Program-made: the position numbers and the translations under genes
In this document: positions 13,648 through 20,089 of the stretch, piece after piece
How positions within the stretch are numbered: position 1 is the first letter of the stretch
Layout: the number at the start of each line of letters is the position of its first letter
The notes under the pieces: model-generated
Told to the model about the DNA's origin: nothing
Database searches by the model: none
The model's input: only the letters and a program-made list of their open reading frames with translations
Assembly (NCBI GenBank): GCA_017471125.1
Contig: JAFUWR010000078.1
Coordinates: forward strand, 1 to 20,089
Origin: Clostridia bacterium
GTDB lineage: Bacteria; Bacillota; Clostridia; Christensenellales; Aristaeellaceae
DNA: 20,089 nt
Direction of reading: 5' to 3'

Positions 13648-14742
13648 ATGAGGTATCGGGTGAACAGGCGCACGGGCGACAAGATCAGTGAGCTGGGCAT
13701 CGGCTCGGCCTGCATGCACGAGGCGGGCATGGACGAGGGCGTCCGCGCCCTGCGCCGCGCCTACGAGGGCGGGGTCAACTATTACGACCTGGGCGCGGGC
13801 GACGCGGCGGCGTTCAAGATCTGGGGCGAGGCGCTTTCCGACGTGCGGAAGGATGTGCGCTATCAGGTCCACTTCGGCGCGGACTACACCAAGGGGGAGT
13901 ACGGCTGGTCCCTGGAGCTGGAGACCGCCAAGCGCATGGTGCCGTGGATGCTCAAAGAGCTGCGCACGGACTACATCGACTATGGCTTCATCCACTGTCA
14001 GGACGAGGACTCGGACTGGGACACCTATCAGAAGAACGGCGTGTACGACTACCTGTTGAGCCTCAAGGAACAGGGCGTGGTCCGGCACCTCGGCCTGTCC
14101 TCCCACACCCCGGCCATCATCCAACGCATACTGGACGAGGCCCCGGTGGACATGCTGATGTTCTCCGTGAACCCCGCCTACGACTATGGCCACGGCGAAT
14201 ACGCCCACGGCGGCGTGGACGAGCGGGCCGAGGTCTACCGCCGGTGCGAGCGCGACGGCGTGGGCATTTCGGTGATGAAGCCCTTCTCCGGCGGGCAGCT
14301 TTTGGACGCGGCCCAGTCGCCCTTCGGACGGGCGCTGACGCCCTACCAGTGCATCCGCTACGCGCTGGACAAGCCCGGGGTGCTGACGGTGCTGCCCGGG
14401 GCGCAGAGCGTCCAGCAGGTGGAAAATCTGCTGGGCTACTTCGACGCGCCCGACGACGCCACGGACTACGGCGTCATCGGCACCTTCGCGCCGGTGGAGG
14501 CCAACGGCAAGTGCGTCTACTGCAACCACTGCCGCCCCTGTCCCGCGGGGCTGGACATCGGCCTCATCAACAAGTACTACGACCTGGCGCGGGCGGGGGA
14601 CGACATGGCCGGGGAGCACTACAAGAAGCTGGACAGGACCGCCGGGGACTGCGTGGCCTGCGGCCACTGTGACGACCGCTGCCCGTTTAACGTCAGGCAG
14701 AGCGCGCGCATGGCGGACATCGCCGCGTACTTCGGCAAATGA
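13648..14742 (+). CDS. Aldo/keto reductase-like protein with C-terminal 2x[4Fe-4S] domain
   Basis: The protein has 364 residues: an aldo/keto-reductase TIM barrel (about 1-275) followed by a ferredoxin-like tail. The tail carries CxxCxxCxxCP (C289, C292, C295, C298) and CxxCxxCxxxCP (C335, C338, C341, C345), enough for two 4Fe-4S clusters. The barrel keeps NYYDLG with D47, IDYGFIHCQD with H116, and GLSSHTP. The positions where the family normally has catalytic Tyr and Lys appear to be Asp (YDLGAGD) and His (YQVHFGAD). Classic NADPH carbonyl reduction is therefore doubtful, and electrons may pass through the clusters. GGGAGG (13635-13640) lies only one base before the ATG at 13642 but 7 before the ATG at 13648, so the latter is chosen. 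It overlaps the LtrA-like gene by 4 bases. Substrate unknown. Confidence 0.9.
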   Translation: MRYRVNRRTGDKISELGIGSACMHEAGMDEGVRALRRAYEGGVNYYDLGAGDAAAFKIWGEALSDVRKDVRYQVHFGADYTKGEYGWSLELETAKRMVPWMLKELRTDYIDYGFIHCQDEDSDWDTYQKNGVYDYLLSLKEQGVVRHLGLSSHTPAIIQRILDEAPVDMLMFSVNPAYDYGHGEYAHGGVDERAEVYRRCERDGVGISVMKPFSGGQLLDAAQSPFGRALTPYQCIRYALDKPGVLTVLPGAQSVQQVENLLGYFDAPDDATDYGVIGTFAPVEANGKCVYCNHCRPCPAGLDIGLINKYYDLARAGDDMAGEHYKKLDRTAGDCVACGHCDDRCPFNVRQSARMADIAAYFGK

Positions 14743-15848
14743 ACGAGCAGGCGACGTTCAAGAAGGTCGAGTATCTGGAGCTGATCTACGACCTCATATT
14801 CGTCTACGTCATCGGCCGCAACAGCTCCCTGCTCCAGCACGTGCAGAACGGCTTCGTCCCCCTGGGCACGTTCTACGCCTACGCGCTGTGCAGTTTAGCG
14901 GCGATACAGATCTGGAGCTTTTCCACGTTCTACATCAACATGTGCGGCAGGAACGGGCTGCGCGACCACGTGTTCCTGTTTCTCAACATGTACCTGCTCT
15001 ACTACATCGGCGAGGGCACGCGGCTCCACTGGGAGCGCTTCCAGAACCAGTACCACGCGGCCTGGGCGTTGATCCTGATAAATCTCGGCATACAGTACCT
15101 GATCGAGCTGCGCAACCGGTCCGAGCACGAGCGCCCGACGCTCATACGGATGATGGTCATACTGTTCGGCGAGGCGCTGATCGTGCTCGTCGCCATCCCC
15201 GTCTACAACCGTACCGGCGCGATGCTCGCGCCCGTGGCGATATTGTTCGGCATCGTCACGACGCTCCTCCTCGGGGACGCGCGCAAGGCGGTGCTGGTGG
15301 ACTTCCCGCACCTGGCCGAGCGGGCCATGCTCTACGTGGTGTTCACCTTCGGCGAGATGATCATCGCCATCGCGGCCTACTTCGAGGGCGAGCTGACCGG
15401 GCGGTCCGTCTACTTCACCGCCGCCTGCTTCCTGATCGTGGTGGGGCTGTTCTTGAGCTACGAGATCTTCTACGACCGCATCCTCGACCGGGAGCGCCGC
15501 ACCAGCGGCACGCGGTACATGCTGGTGCACGTGTTCATGATCTTCGCGCTGAACCTCATCACCGCGGCGCTGGGCTTCATGCGGGACGAGCGCGTGAGGC
15601 TGCTGCCGAAGATCGTCCTGCTCACCGGCGCGTTCCTGCTGTATTACGGCTGCCTGTTCTCCGCCATACGCTACGCGCGGCCCTGCTGCAAGCCGAGGAT
15701 GGGCTTCAAGCTGCCGGTGCTTTTAGGCTCCGCGGCGTTCGCGGTGTTGATGCTGCTGCTTCGCGAAAACATGACCGCGAACATCGCGCTGACCGTGGTG
15801 TACGTGTTCGCGGTGTTCGGGATGGTCTACAAATTGAGCAAGGCATAG
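14739..15848 (+). CDS. LtrA-family (low temperature requirement A) membrane protein
   Basis: This 369-residue polytopic membrane protein has about 10 hydrophobic stretches. The family hallmarks are the N-terminal KVEYLELIYDLIFVYVIG (the usual xxLELFYDLVFV) and the mid-protein FTFGEMIIAIAAYFEG. The biochemical function of LtrA proteins is not established; the name comes from a cold-sensitive Listeria mutant. The start ATG overlaps the TGA of the reductase-like gene (ATGA), so the two are translationally coupled and probably work together or share regulation. It ends in TAG, the only gene here that uses TAG as an apparently genuine stop, followed closely by a strong hairpin. The C-terminal half is more divergent than the N-terminal motif. 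Confidence 0.82.
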   Translation: MNEQATFKKVEYLELIYDLIFVYVIGRNSSLLQHVQNGFVPLGTFYAYALCSLAAIQIWSFSTFYINMCGRNGLRDHVFLFLNMYLLYYIGEGTRLHWERFQNQYHAAWALILINLGIQYLIELRNRSEHERPTLIRMMVILFGEALIVLVAIPVYNRTGAMLAPVAILFGIVTTLLLGDARKAVLVDFPHLAERAMLYVVFTFGEMIIAIAAYFEGELTGRSVYFTAACFLIVVGLFLSYEIFYDRILDRERRTSGTRYMLVHVFMIFALNLITAALGFMRDERVRLLPKIVLLTGAFLLYYGCLFSAIRYARPCCKPRMGFKLPVLLGSAAFAVLMLLLRENMTANIALTVVYVFAVFGMVYKLSKA

Positions 15849-15850
15849 GA

Positions 15851-15880
15851 AAGCGGCGTCGGGTCGTCCCGGCGCCGCTT
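15851..15880. terminator. Shared hairpin terminator between convergent genes
   Basis: AAGCGGCG (15851-15858) pairs with CGCCGCTT (15873-15880), extended inward to about 13 bp with one G-U pair and a 4-base loop. The bases after the stem are pyrimidine-rich on both strands (CCTTTAT rightward, TCCTATGCC leftward). It lies 2 bases after the LtrA-like stop and 3 bases before the end of the opposing kinase gene, so it can serve both. Confidence 0.8.
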
Positions 15881-15883
15881 CCT

Positions 15884-17416
15884 TTATCGCCCCTCCACGC
15901 AGCGCTGCATGTCGTCCCACAGGGGATCGAGGCAGGCGCTGATCTTTTTATACAATTGATACCGCCGGTCGTAAGCGGCGTGGGCCTCCATATTTGGCTC
16001 CACCCGCCGCCCGATGGGGCACATGGCGCGGCCCGCCGCCACCAGCGAGGGATACGCGCCCACCGCCGCGGCGGCGGCGATGGCGCAGCCCAGCGCGCCC
16101 GTCTCGTTGGCGTCCACGGTCTCCACGGGCAAGCCCAGTATGTCCGCGAACATCTGCGTCCACACCGCCGACCGCGCCGCGCCGCCCGCCAACCGTATGC
16201 AGTCCGGCGGCGTCTCTCGGGTGGCCAGCAGCTTTTCCAGGTGGTCCCGGTGGCAGTACACGATGCCCTCGTAGACGCTCTTGACCAGGTGCGCCCGCGT
16301 GTGGCCCACGTCCAGCCCGATGAAGCTGCCCTTGGCGTTGGGATGGGCGTTGCTGGCCATCAAAAACGGGTGGAAGATGGGCACGAATTCCCCGGGCGGG
16401 ATGGACCCGACCCAGGCGTTCATTTCGTCGTACACGCTTCGGCCATTTGCCTTCGCCGCGGCGCGGACCTCGGGCAGCAGGTTGCGGACGAACCACTCGT
16501 TGTTGCCCGCGGAGGTGGGGCTGCTCTCCTCGATGAGATAGTATTCCGGCAGCGCGAACAGCGAGTTCATGCGGACCCGGCCGTCCGTCACCGGCTCGCG
16601 GCGCAGGTATTCGTTGATGCTCCAGGTGCCGGCGATCATGCAGATGTTCCGCTCGTCCAGCACGTTCACCGCCACGGCGCAGGCGTCGATGTCGAACATG
16701 CCGCCGGCCACCGGCGTGCCCTCCATCAACCCGCAACGTGCCGCGGCCTCGGCGGTGACATGCCCCGCGATGTCCAGCGAATGGCACAGCGGCGGCAGCG
16801 CCGGGCGGATGAAGCCCAGGCCGAAGCAGTCCAACAGCGCGTCGTCGTACTGCCGGGTATGGAGGTTTACAAGGTTCGCGCCGGAGTAGTCGGTGATCTC
16901 GGCCCGGGCCTCGCCGGTCAGCCGGAAGCGCACGTAGTCCTTGCACTCGAACAACCACTGGATGTTCCCCAGGACCTCCGGCTCGTTGTCCTTGAGCCAC
17001 GCCAGCAGCGCCACCGGCTGGCAGGCCATCACATGCTGGCAGGACAGCGCGAACGCCCGGGCCTCGGTGCCGTCCGCCTGCCATTTGACGGGGTAGGCGT
17101 AGGCGCGGTTGTCCGTGGAGATGATGCCGTTGCGGGCGGGCCTGCCGTCCTTGCCCCAGAGGTACAGCCCCTTGCCGTGGCCGCAGACCGCCACGCCCGC
17201 CACGTCCGCGGGGTCGACGCCCGTCTTATCCAGCACCTCGCGGATGACCGCGCAGTTGGCGTCCCACATCTCGTCCATGTCGCGCTCGGTCCAGCCGGGC
17301 CTGGGGGTCAGCATCCGCGTGTCGCGGCTCGATACGCCGATCTCCCGGCCCGTCGCGTCGTACAGCGCCGCCTTGGTGGTGGTGCCGCCGTTGTCCAGCC
17401 CCATGAAGTAACGCAT
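15884..17416 (-). CDS. FGGY-family carbohydrate kinase, L-xylulose kinase (LyxK)-like
   Basis: The 510-residue cytosolic kinase belongs to the FGGY/actin-like ATPase fold. The phosphate-1 loop is LDNGGTTTK (7-15), the catalytic Asp is D242 in GGMFDIDA, and the C-terminal signature is IRLAGGAARSAVWTQMFADI. The run PGWTERDMDEMW, VCGHGKGLYLW, GNGIISTDNRA-like and KWQADG resembles E. coli LyxK. LyxK phosphorylates L-xylulose and 3-keto-L-gulonate, rather than xylulokinase or glycerol kinase substrates. The ATG is preceded by GAGGAG at 8 bases. It lies 17 bases downstream of the alpha-galactosidase gene on the same strand, indicating an operon. The pairing is unusual because galactose itself is not an FGGY substrate. 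The exact sugar is inference; kinase family is confident. Confidence 0.9.
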   Translation of the reverse strand: MRYFMGLDNGGTTTKAALYDATGREIGVSSRDTRMLTPRPGWTERDMDEMWDANCAVIREVLDKTGVDPADVAGVAVCGHGKGLYLWGKDGRPARNGIISTDNRAYAYPVKWQADGTEARAFALSCQHVMACQPVALLAWLKDNEPEVLGNIQWLFECKDYVRFRLTGEARAEITDYSGANLVNLHTRQYDDALLDCFGLGFIRPALPPLCHSLDIAGHVTAEAAARCGLMEGTPVAGGMFDIDACAVAVNVLDERNICMIAGTWSINEYLRREPVTDGRVRMNSLFALPEYYLIEESSPTSAGNNEWFVRNLLPEVRAAAKANGRSVYDEMNAWVGSIPPGEFVPIFHPFLMASNAHPNAKGSFIGLDVGHTRAHLVKSVYEGIVYCHRDHLEKLLATRETPPDCIRLAGGAARSAVWTQMFADILGLPVETVDANETGALGCAIAAAAAVGAYPSLVAAGRAMCPIGRRVEPNMEAHAAYDRRYQLYKKISACLDPLWDDMQRCVEGR

Positions 17417-17433
17417 GCGCTCAACTCCTCACA

Positions 17434-18867
17434 TCAGTGGTACTTCGGCAGCCAGCCGCCGTGGGCCTCGATCAGCTCGTCGCACATGGCGACGATGTCG
17501 TCGATGGAAAGCTCCGCCCCGGCGTGGGGGTCCAGCATGACCGCCTGGTAGATGTAGTCCTTCTTCATCGTGCGGGCGGCCTCGATGGCCAGGAGCTGCA
17601 CGTTGATGTTCGTGCGGTTGAGCGCCGCACACTGCTCCGGCAGGTCGCCGATGACCGTGGGCTGCACGCCGTTGCGGTCCACCAGGCAGGGCACCTCCAC
17701 GCAGGCGTTGGACGGCAGGTTGGTGATGAGGCCGCGGTTCAGCACGTTGCCGCCGATGCGGGTGGGCACGTTGGTCTCCATGGCCTCCATGATGTAGCTG
17801 GCGTACTCCCGGGAGCGCGTGTGCTTGAGCAGGGGGTTCTTGGTCAGCTCGTGGCCCCGGGCCTTCCACGCCGCGATCTGGTTCACGCACCGGCGGGGGT
17901 ACTCGTCCAGCGGGATGTTGAAGCGCTCGATCAGCTCGGGATAGCGCTCCTTGATGAACCACGGGGTGTATTCGGAGTTGTGCTCGCTGGACTCGGTGAC
18001 GTAGTAGCCGAAGCGGCGCATCAGCTCGAGGCGCACCATGTCGGGGTGGCGGCCTGTGGCCTGATACAGGTCGTACTGCTCTCGGAACCGGGCGACGCGC
18101 TCCGCGTCGAATTCCTCGTGTAAGCCCTGGGCCTGCATCTCGAGCCACTCGTCGAACCCGCCGATGTCGAGCTTTCCTTCATTATACAAAAGCGCCCGCC
18201 GCTTGATCTCGGGGTACAGGTCCACGCCGTCGCGGGCGCACTCCAGCAGCCACGCCTGGTGGTTGATGCCCGCGATCTTCGCCTGCACGCGGTCGTCGTA
18301 GCCGATGCCCAGCTCGTTTAATAAGGTCGGCGCGCACACCTGCACGCTGTGGCACAGGCCCACGGTCTTGACGCCGGTGAGCCTGAGCATCGCGCCGGTC
18401 AGCATCGCCATGGGGTTGGTGTAGTTGAGGAGCCAGGCGTCCGGGCAGACTTCCTCCATGTCCCGGGCGAAGTCCAGCATCACCGGGATGGTGCGCAGCG
18501 CCCGGAACACGCCGCCGACGCCCAGCGTGTCCGCGATGGTCTGCTTGAGGCCGTACTTCTTCGGGATCTCGAAGTCGGTGACGGTGCAGGGCTCGTAGCC
18601 GCCCACCTGGATGGCGTTGACCACGTAGTTCGCGCCCTTGAGCGCAGCCTTGCGGTTTTCCACGCCCAGGTATCGCTCGATGCGGGCCCTGGAGCCGTTG
18701 TTTCGGTTGATGGCCTCGAGCATCGCGGCGGATTCGGACAGCCGCGTGGCGTCCACGTCGTAGAGCGCGATGACGCTCTCCTGGAGCGCCGGGGTCATCA
18801 TGCTGTCGCCCAGCACGTTCTTGGCGAATACGGTCGAGCCCGCGCCCATAAAGGTGATCTTCGGCAT
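17434..18867 (-). CDS. melA: GH4 alpha-galactosidase (melibiase), NAD+ and Mn2+ dependent
   Basis: This 478-residue protein aligns by eye along nearly its whole length with E. coli MelA. The N-terminal Rossmann motif is ITFMGAGSTVFAKN (4-17). GGYEPCTVTDFE (89-100) and QTIADTLGVGG (109-119) follow, then GLCHSVQ (170-176, C172 as metal ligand), GINHQAW (200-206, H203 as metal ligand), VTESSEHNSEYTPWFIK and HGGWLP. GH4 enzymes hydrolyse by transient C3 oxidation with NAD+ and a divalent metal, usually Mn2+, in reducing conditions. An upstream in-frame ATG at 18898-18900 is ignored. The ATG at 18865-18867 has AGGAGG 9 bases upstream and matches the MelA N-terminus. The enzyme is cytosolic with no signal peptide, so its substrate must be imported. 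No dedicated sugar transporter is adjacent, although the GPH symporter at 1020 is of MelB type. Confidence 0.95.
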   Translation of the reverse strand: MPKITFMGAGSTVFAKNVLGDSMMTPALQESVIALYDVDATRLSESAAMLEAINRNNGSRARIERYLGVENRKAALKGANYVVNAIQVGGYEPCTVTDFEIPKKYGLKQTIADTLGVGGVFRALRTIPVMLDFARDMEEVCPDAWLLNYTNPMAMLTGAMLRLTGVKTVGLCHSVQVCAPTLLNELGIGYDDRVQAKIAGINHQAWLLECARDGVDLYPEIKRRALLYNEGKLDIGGFDEWLEMQAQGLHEEFDAERVARFREQYDLYQATGRHPDMVRLELMRRFGYYVTESSEHNSEYTPWFIKERYPELIERFNIPLDEYPRRCVNQIAAWKARGHELTKNPLLKHTRSREYASYIMEAMETNVPTRIGGNVLNRGLITNLPSNACVEVPCLVDRNGVQPTVIGDLPEQCAALNRTNINVQLLAIEAARTMKKDYIYQAVMLDPHAGAELSIDDIVAMCDELIEAHGGWLPKYH

Positions 18868-18930
18868 GGTCGTAAACCTCCTGTATCCCCGGCCCCGCAT
18901 GATGCGGCGTCCGGCTTGTGTGATACCCCT

Positions 18931-18959
18931 ATTTTACCAAATCGCGGCGCGTAGCGCAA
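18931..18959 (-). promoter_or_regulatory. Probable promoter for melA-kinase operon
   Basis: On the minus strand TTGCGC (complement of 18954-18959) is followed after 17 bases by TAAAAT (complement of 18931-18936). The -10 is good, the -35 matches only TTG. It lies about 64 bases before the melA start and is the only AT-rich -10 between that gene and the GC-rich upstream sequence. Confidence 0.5.
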
Positions 18960-19070
18960 CCCGCTGGGCGGGAAACTTTATGATCGGAACGCTTTCAGGG
19001 CTGTTAACAATGAAGTAATATGAAAACCCGAAACATACCCTTGAAATCCCGCCGCGCATCGGTGAAAATA

Positions 19071-19093
19071 TATATAATAGTTATCATTATATA
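19071..19093. promoter_or_regulatory. AT-rich palindrome with -10 element, Fur-box-like
   Basis: TATATAAT (19071-19078) and ATTATATA (19086-19093) form a perfect 8-base inverted repeat with a 7-base spacer. The left arm contains TATAAT (19073-19078), a likely -10 for the sensor gene 60 bases on. The 19 bases 19073-19091 match the classic 19-base Fur box at 15 positions by my count. Repression by a Fur-family protein is possible, but AT-rich promoters can resemble Fur boxes by chance. No good -35 was found. Confidence 0.4.
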
Positions 19094-19151
19094 GACCCGG
19101 CTTTTGGATTTTAACGGAAGCGGCGAACGATATGGACCGAGGGGACAGCGT

Positions 19152-20089
19152 ATGAAAAAGGGAATGGGCATCAAGGTCAAGGTGGCGATCACGGCGGTCA
19201 TCTTCATGGGCATACTGACCGCGGCCATCGCCGTCGTCGGGTACAAGCTCTACGACGACAGCGTCATGGAGAGCTACGTCACCTACGCGGACACTGTGCT
19301 GGAGTACGCCTATCGTATGACGGTCGAGTATGGGTTCGGCGACATGATCGCGGATCGCGACATGCCCGAGGGCTACGAGGAACTGCGCCTGGAGCTCAAT
19401 CAGGTCAAGGACAGCTCGGACATCGAGTACCTGTACGCGGTCTACTTCGATGACCTCGACGACCTCCACAGCCTGACCTATGCCATCAACGCCAAGACCC
19501 AGGCGGAGCTGTCCACGGGCGCGCCGCTGACGAAGATATACACCTACATGGGCACGCCCTGCGAGGCGGGCGGCTTCGAGGACGACACGCTCACAACGCT
19601 TAGGCAGGCCGTCATCGACGGGAAGCGCGAAAACGGCTTCCTGGAGGGGGATTCGGCCGATTACGGCCACATGCTGAACGGCTACCGGGTGATCTTTGAC
19701 AGCGCGGACCGGGCGGTGGGCCTGATCTGCGTGGAGATCGACATCAACCGCATCAACCTGGGCCTGCGCCGCTACCTGCGGCTGGTCGCGCTGATCTCCA
19801 TCGCGCTCACCGCCGTCATCGTCCTTCTGTATCTGTCCAATATCCAAAAGAACCTGACCGCGCCCATCGTGCGCATCGCGGAGAGCAGCGACGCCTTCCT
19901 GACCAAGCTGCGGGGCAACGCAGAGCCAGAGGCGCTGGTGTACGAGGCGGTGCCCGTGCGGTCGGGCGGCGAGCTGCAGCTGCTGTCGGACAACGTCAAG
20001 AGCCTGGCCGACGGCGTGGCGTCCTACATGGTCAACCTGAAGTCCGTGACCGCCGAGAAGGAGCGCATCGGCGCGGAGCTGAGCCTCGC
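19152..20089 (+). CDS. Membrane sensor protein, N-terminal part (probable SpoIIE/RsbU-type phosphatase), cut by window edge
   Basis: The open frame runs without a stop from ATG 19152 to the end, 312 complete codons. GAGGGG (19139-19144) lies 7 bases upstream. Residues 9-30 form a first membrane helix, 40-205 an outside sensory domain that resembles a Cache domain (ending DRAVGLICVEIDI), 208-228 a second helix, and about 230-295 a HAMP-like linker. The last residues visible, SVTAEKERIGAELSL, are the typical coiled lead-in to a PP2C/SpoIIE phosphatase in Clostridia sensor proteins. Such phosphatases act on anti-sigma factor antagonists. A histidine kinase or diguanylate cyclase output cannot be ruled out because the output domain is outside the window. 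The gene is divergent from melA. Confidence 0.75.
   Translation, partial: MKKGMGIKVKVAITAVIFMGILTAAIAVVGYKLYDDSVMESYVTYADTVLEYAYRMTVEYGFGDMIADRDMPEGYEELRLELNQVKDSSDIEYLYAVYFDDLDDLHSLTYAINAKTQAELSTGAPLTKIYTYMGTPCEAGGFEDDTLTTLRQAVIDGKRENGFLEGDSADYGHMLNGYRVIFDSADRAVGLICVEIDINRINLGLRRYLRLVALISIALTAVIVLLYLSNIQKNLTAPIVRIAESSDAFLTKLRGNAEPEALVYEAVPVRSGGELQLLSDNVKSLADGVASYMVNLKSVTAEKERIGAELSL

Larger units (their letters stand above)
18868..19151. other. Divergent intergenic region between melA and the sensor gene
   Basis: This 284-base stretch holds the melA promoter (18931-18959), a weak catabolite-element-like sequence near 18979-18992, and an AT-rich stretch (about 19060-19095) with TATAAT and a Fur-box-like palindrome. 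The ribosome binding site GAGGGG (19139-19144) of the rightward gene follows. I see no convincing small gene or structured RNA in it. Confidence 0.5.

Noticed and set aside
14669..17551. 960-residue rightward frame spanning the LtrA-like gene and the antisense of the kinase
   Set aside because: It crosses a hairpin terminator and two real genes in opposite directions, and reads as Arg/His/Ala-rich noise.
18979..18992. Catabolite-responsive (cre) element upstream of melA
   Set aside because: The sequence fits the cre consensus at only about 9 of 12 defined positions and the left half is poor; too weak to call.

Overview
The window looks like a chromosomal segment from a GC-rich, anaerobic member of the Clostridia, probably an uncultured gut or rumen lineage. 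The reasons are strong GGAGG-type ribosome binding sites, ferredoxin-type aldo/keto reductase and UroD-type methyltransferase genes, a PucR-type regulator, a SpoIIE/RsbU-like sensor start, and a palindromic intergenic repeat of the kind common in gut Clostridia. Lineage is inferred from gene content and style only. I see no rRNA, tRNA, CRISPR array, insertion sequence or prophage gene. No gene-free stretch exceeds 300 bases; the longest are about 284 bases (18868-19151) and 177 bases (10117-10293), and both are described.

Left part (1-5630). A leftward cluster encodes a DASS/SLC13-type anion symporter, a GPH-type (MelB-like) symporter and a UroD-family, probably corrinoid-linked, methyltransferase. 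The methyltransferase frame is broken by one in-frame TAG at 105-107, and homologous-looking sequence continues past it to the window edge. A PucR-type regulator is transcribed divergently. The shared intergenic region carries a promoter toward the transporters, a -10 element toward the regulator and a 7-base inverted repeat that could be the operator. Together these suggest substrate-induced uptake of a small carboxylated or methylated compound.

Centre (5664-13581). After an arylamine N-acetyltransferase comes a signalling block. It holds a three-TM hybrid histidine kinase, a REC / degenerate GGDEF / intact EAL protein overlapping it by 4 bases, and a stand-alone Hpt protein. A palindromic repeat separates this from a 1095-residue protein that fuses a complete APC-type permease to a hybrid kinase with two receivers. 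The two kinases are clear paralogues. The set reads as a phosphorelay in which a transporter-like sensor could feed c-di-GMP breakdown. This is the most distinctive system in the window.

Right part (13648-20089). An aldo/keto-reductase-like protein with two C-terminal 4Fe-4S motifs overlaps an LtrA-family membrane protein by 4 bases. A bidirectional hairpin separates them from a leftward pair: a GH4 alpha-galactosidase (melA) followed by an FGGY kinase resembling L-xylulose kinase. At the right edge a rightward gene starts a two-TM sensor that probably continues into a PP2C/SpoIIE phosphatase. It lies behind an AT-rich palindrome resembling a Fur box.
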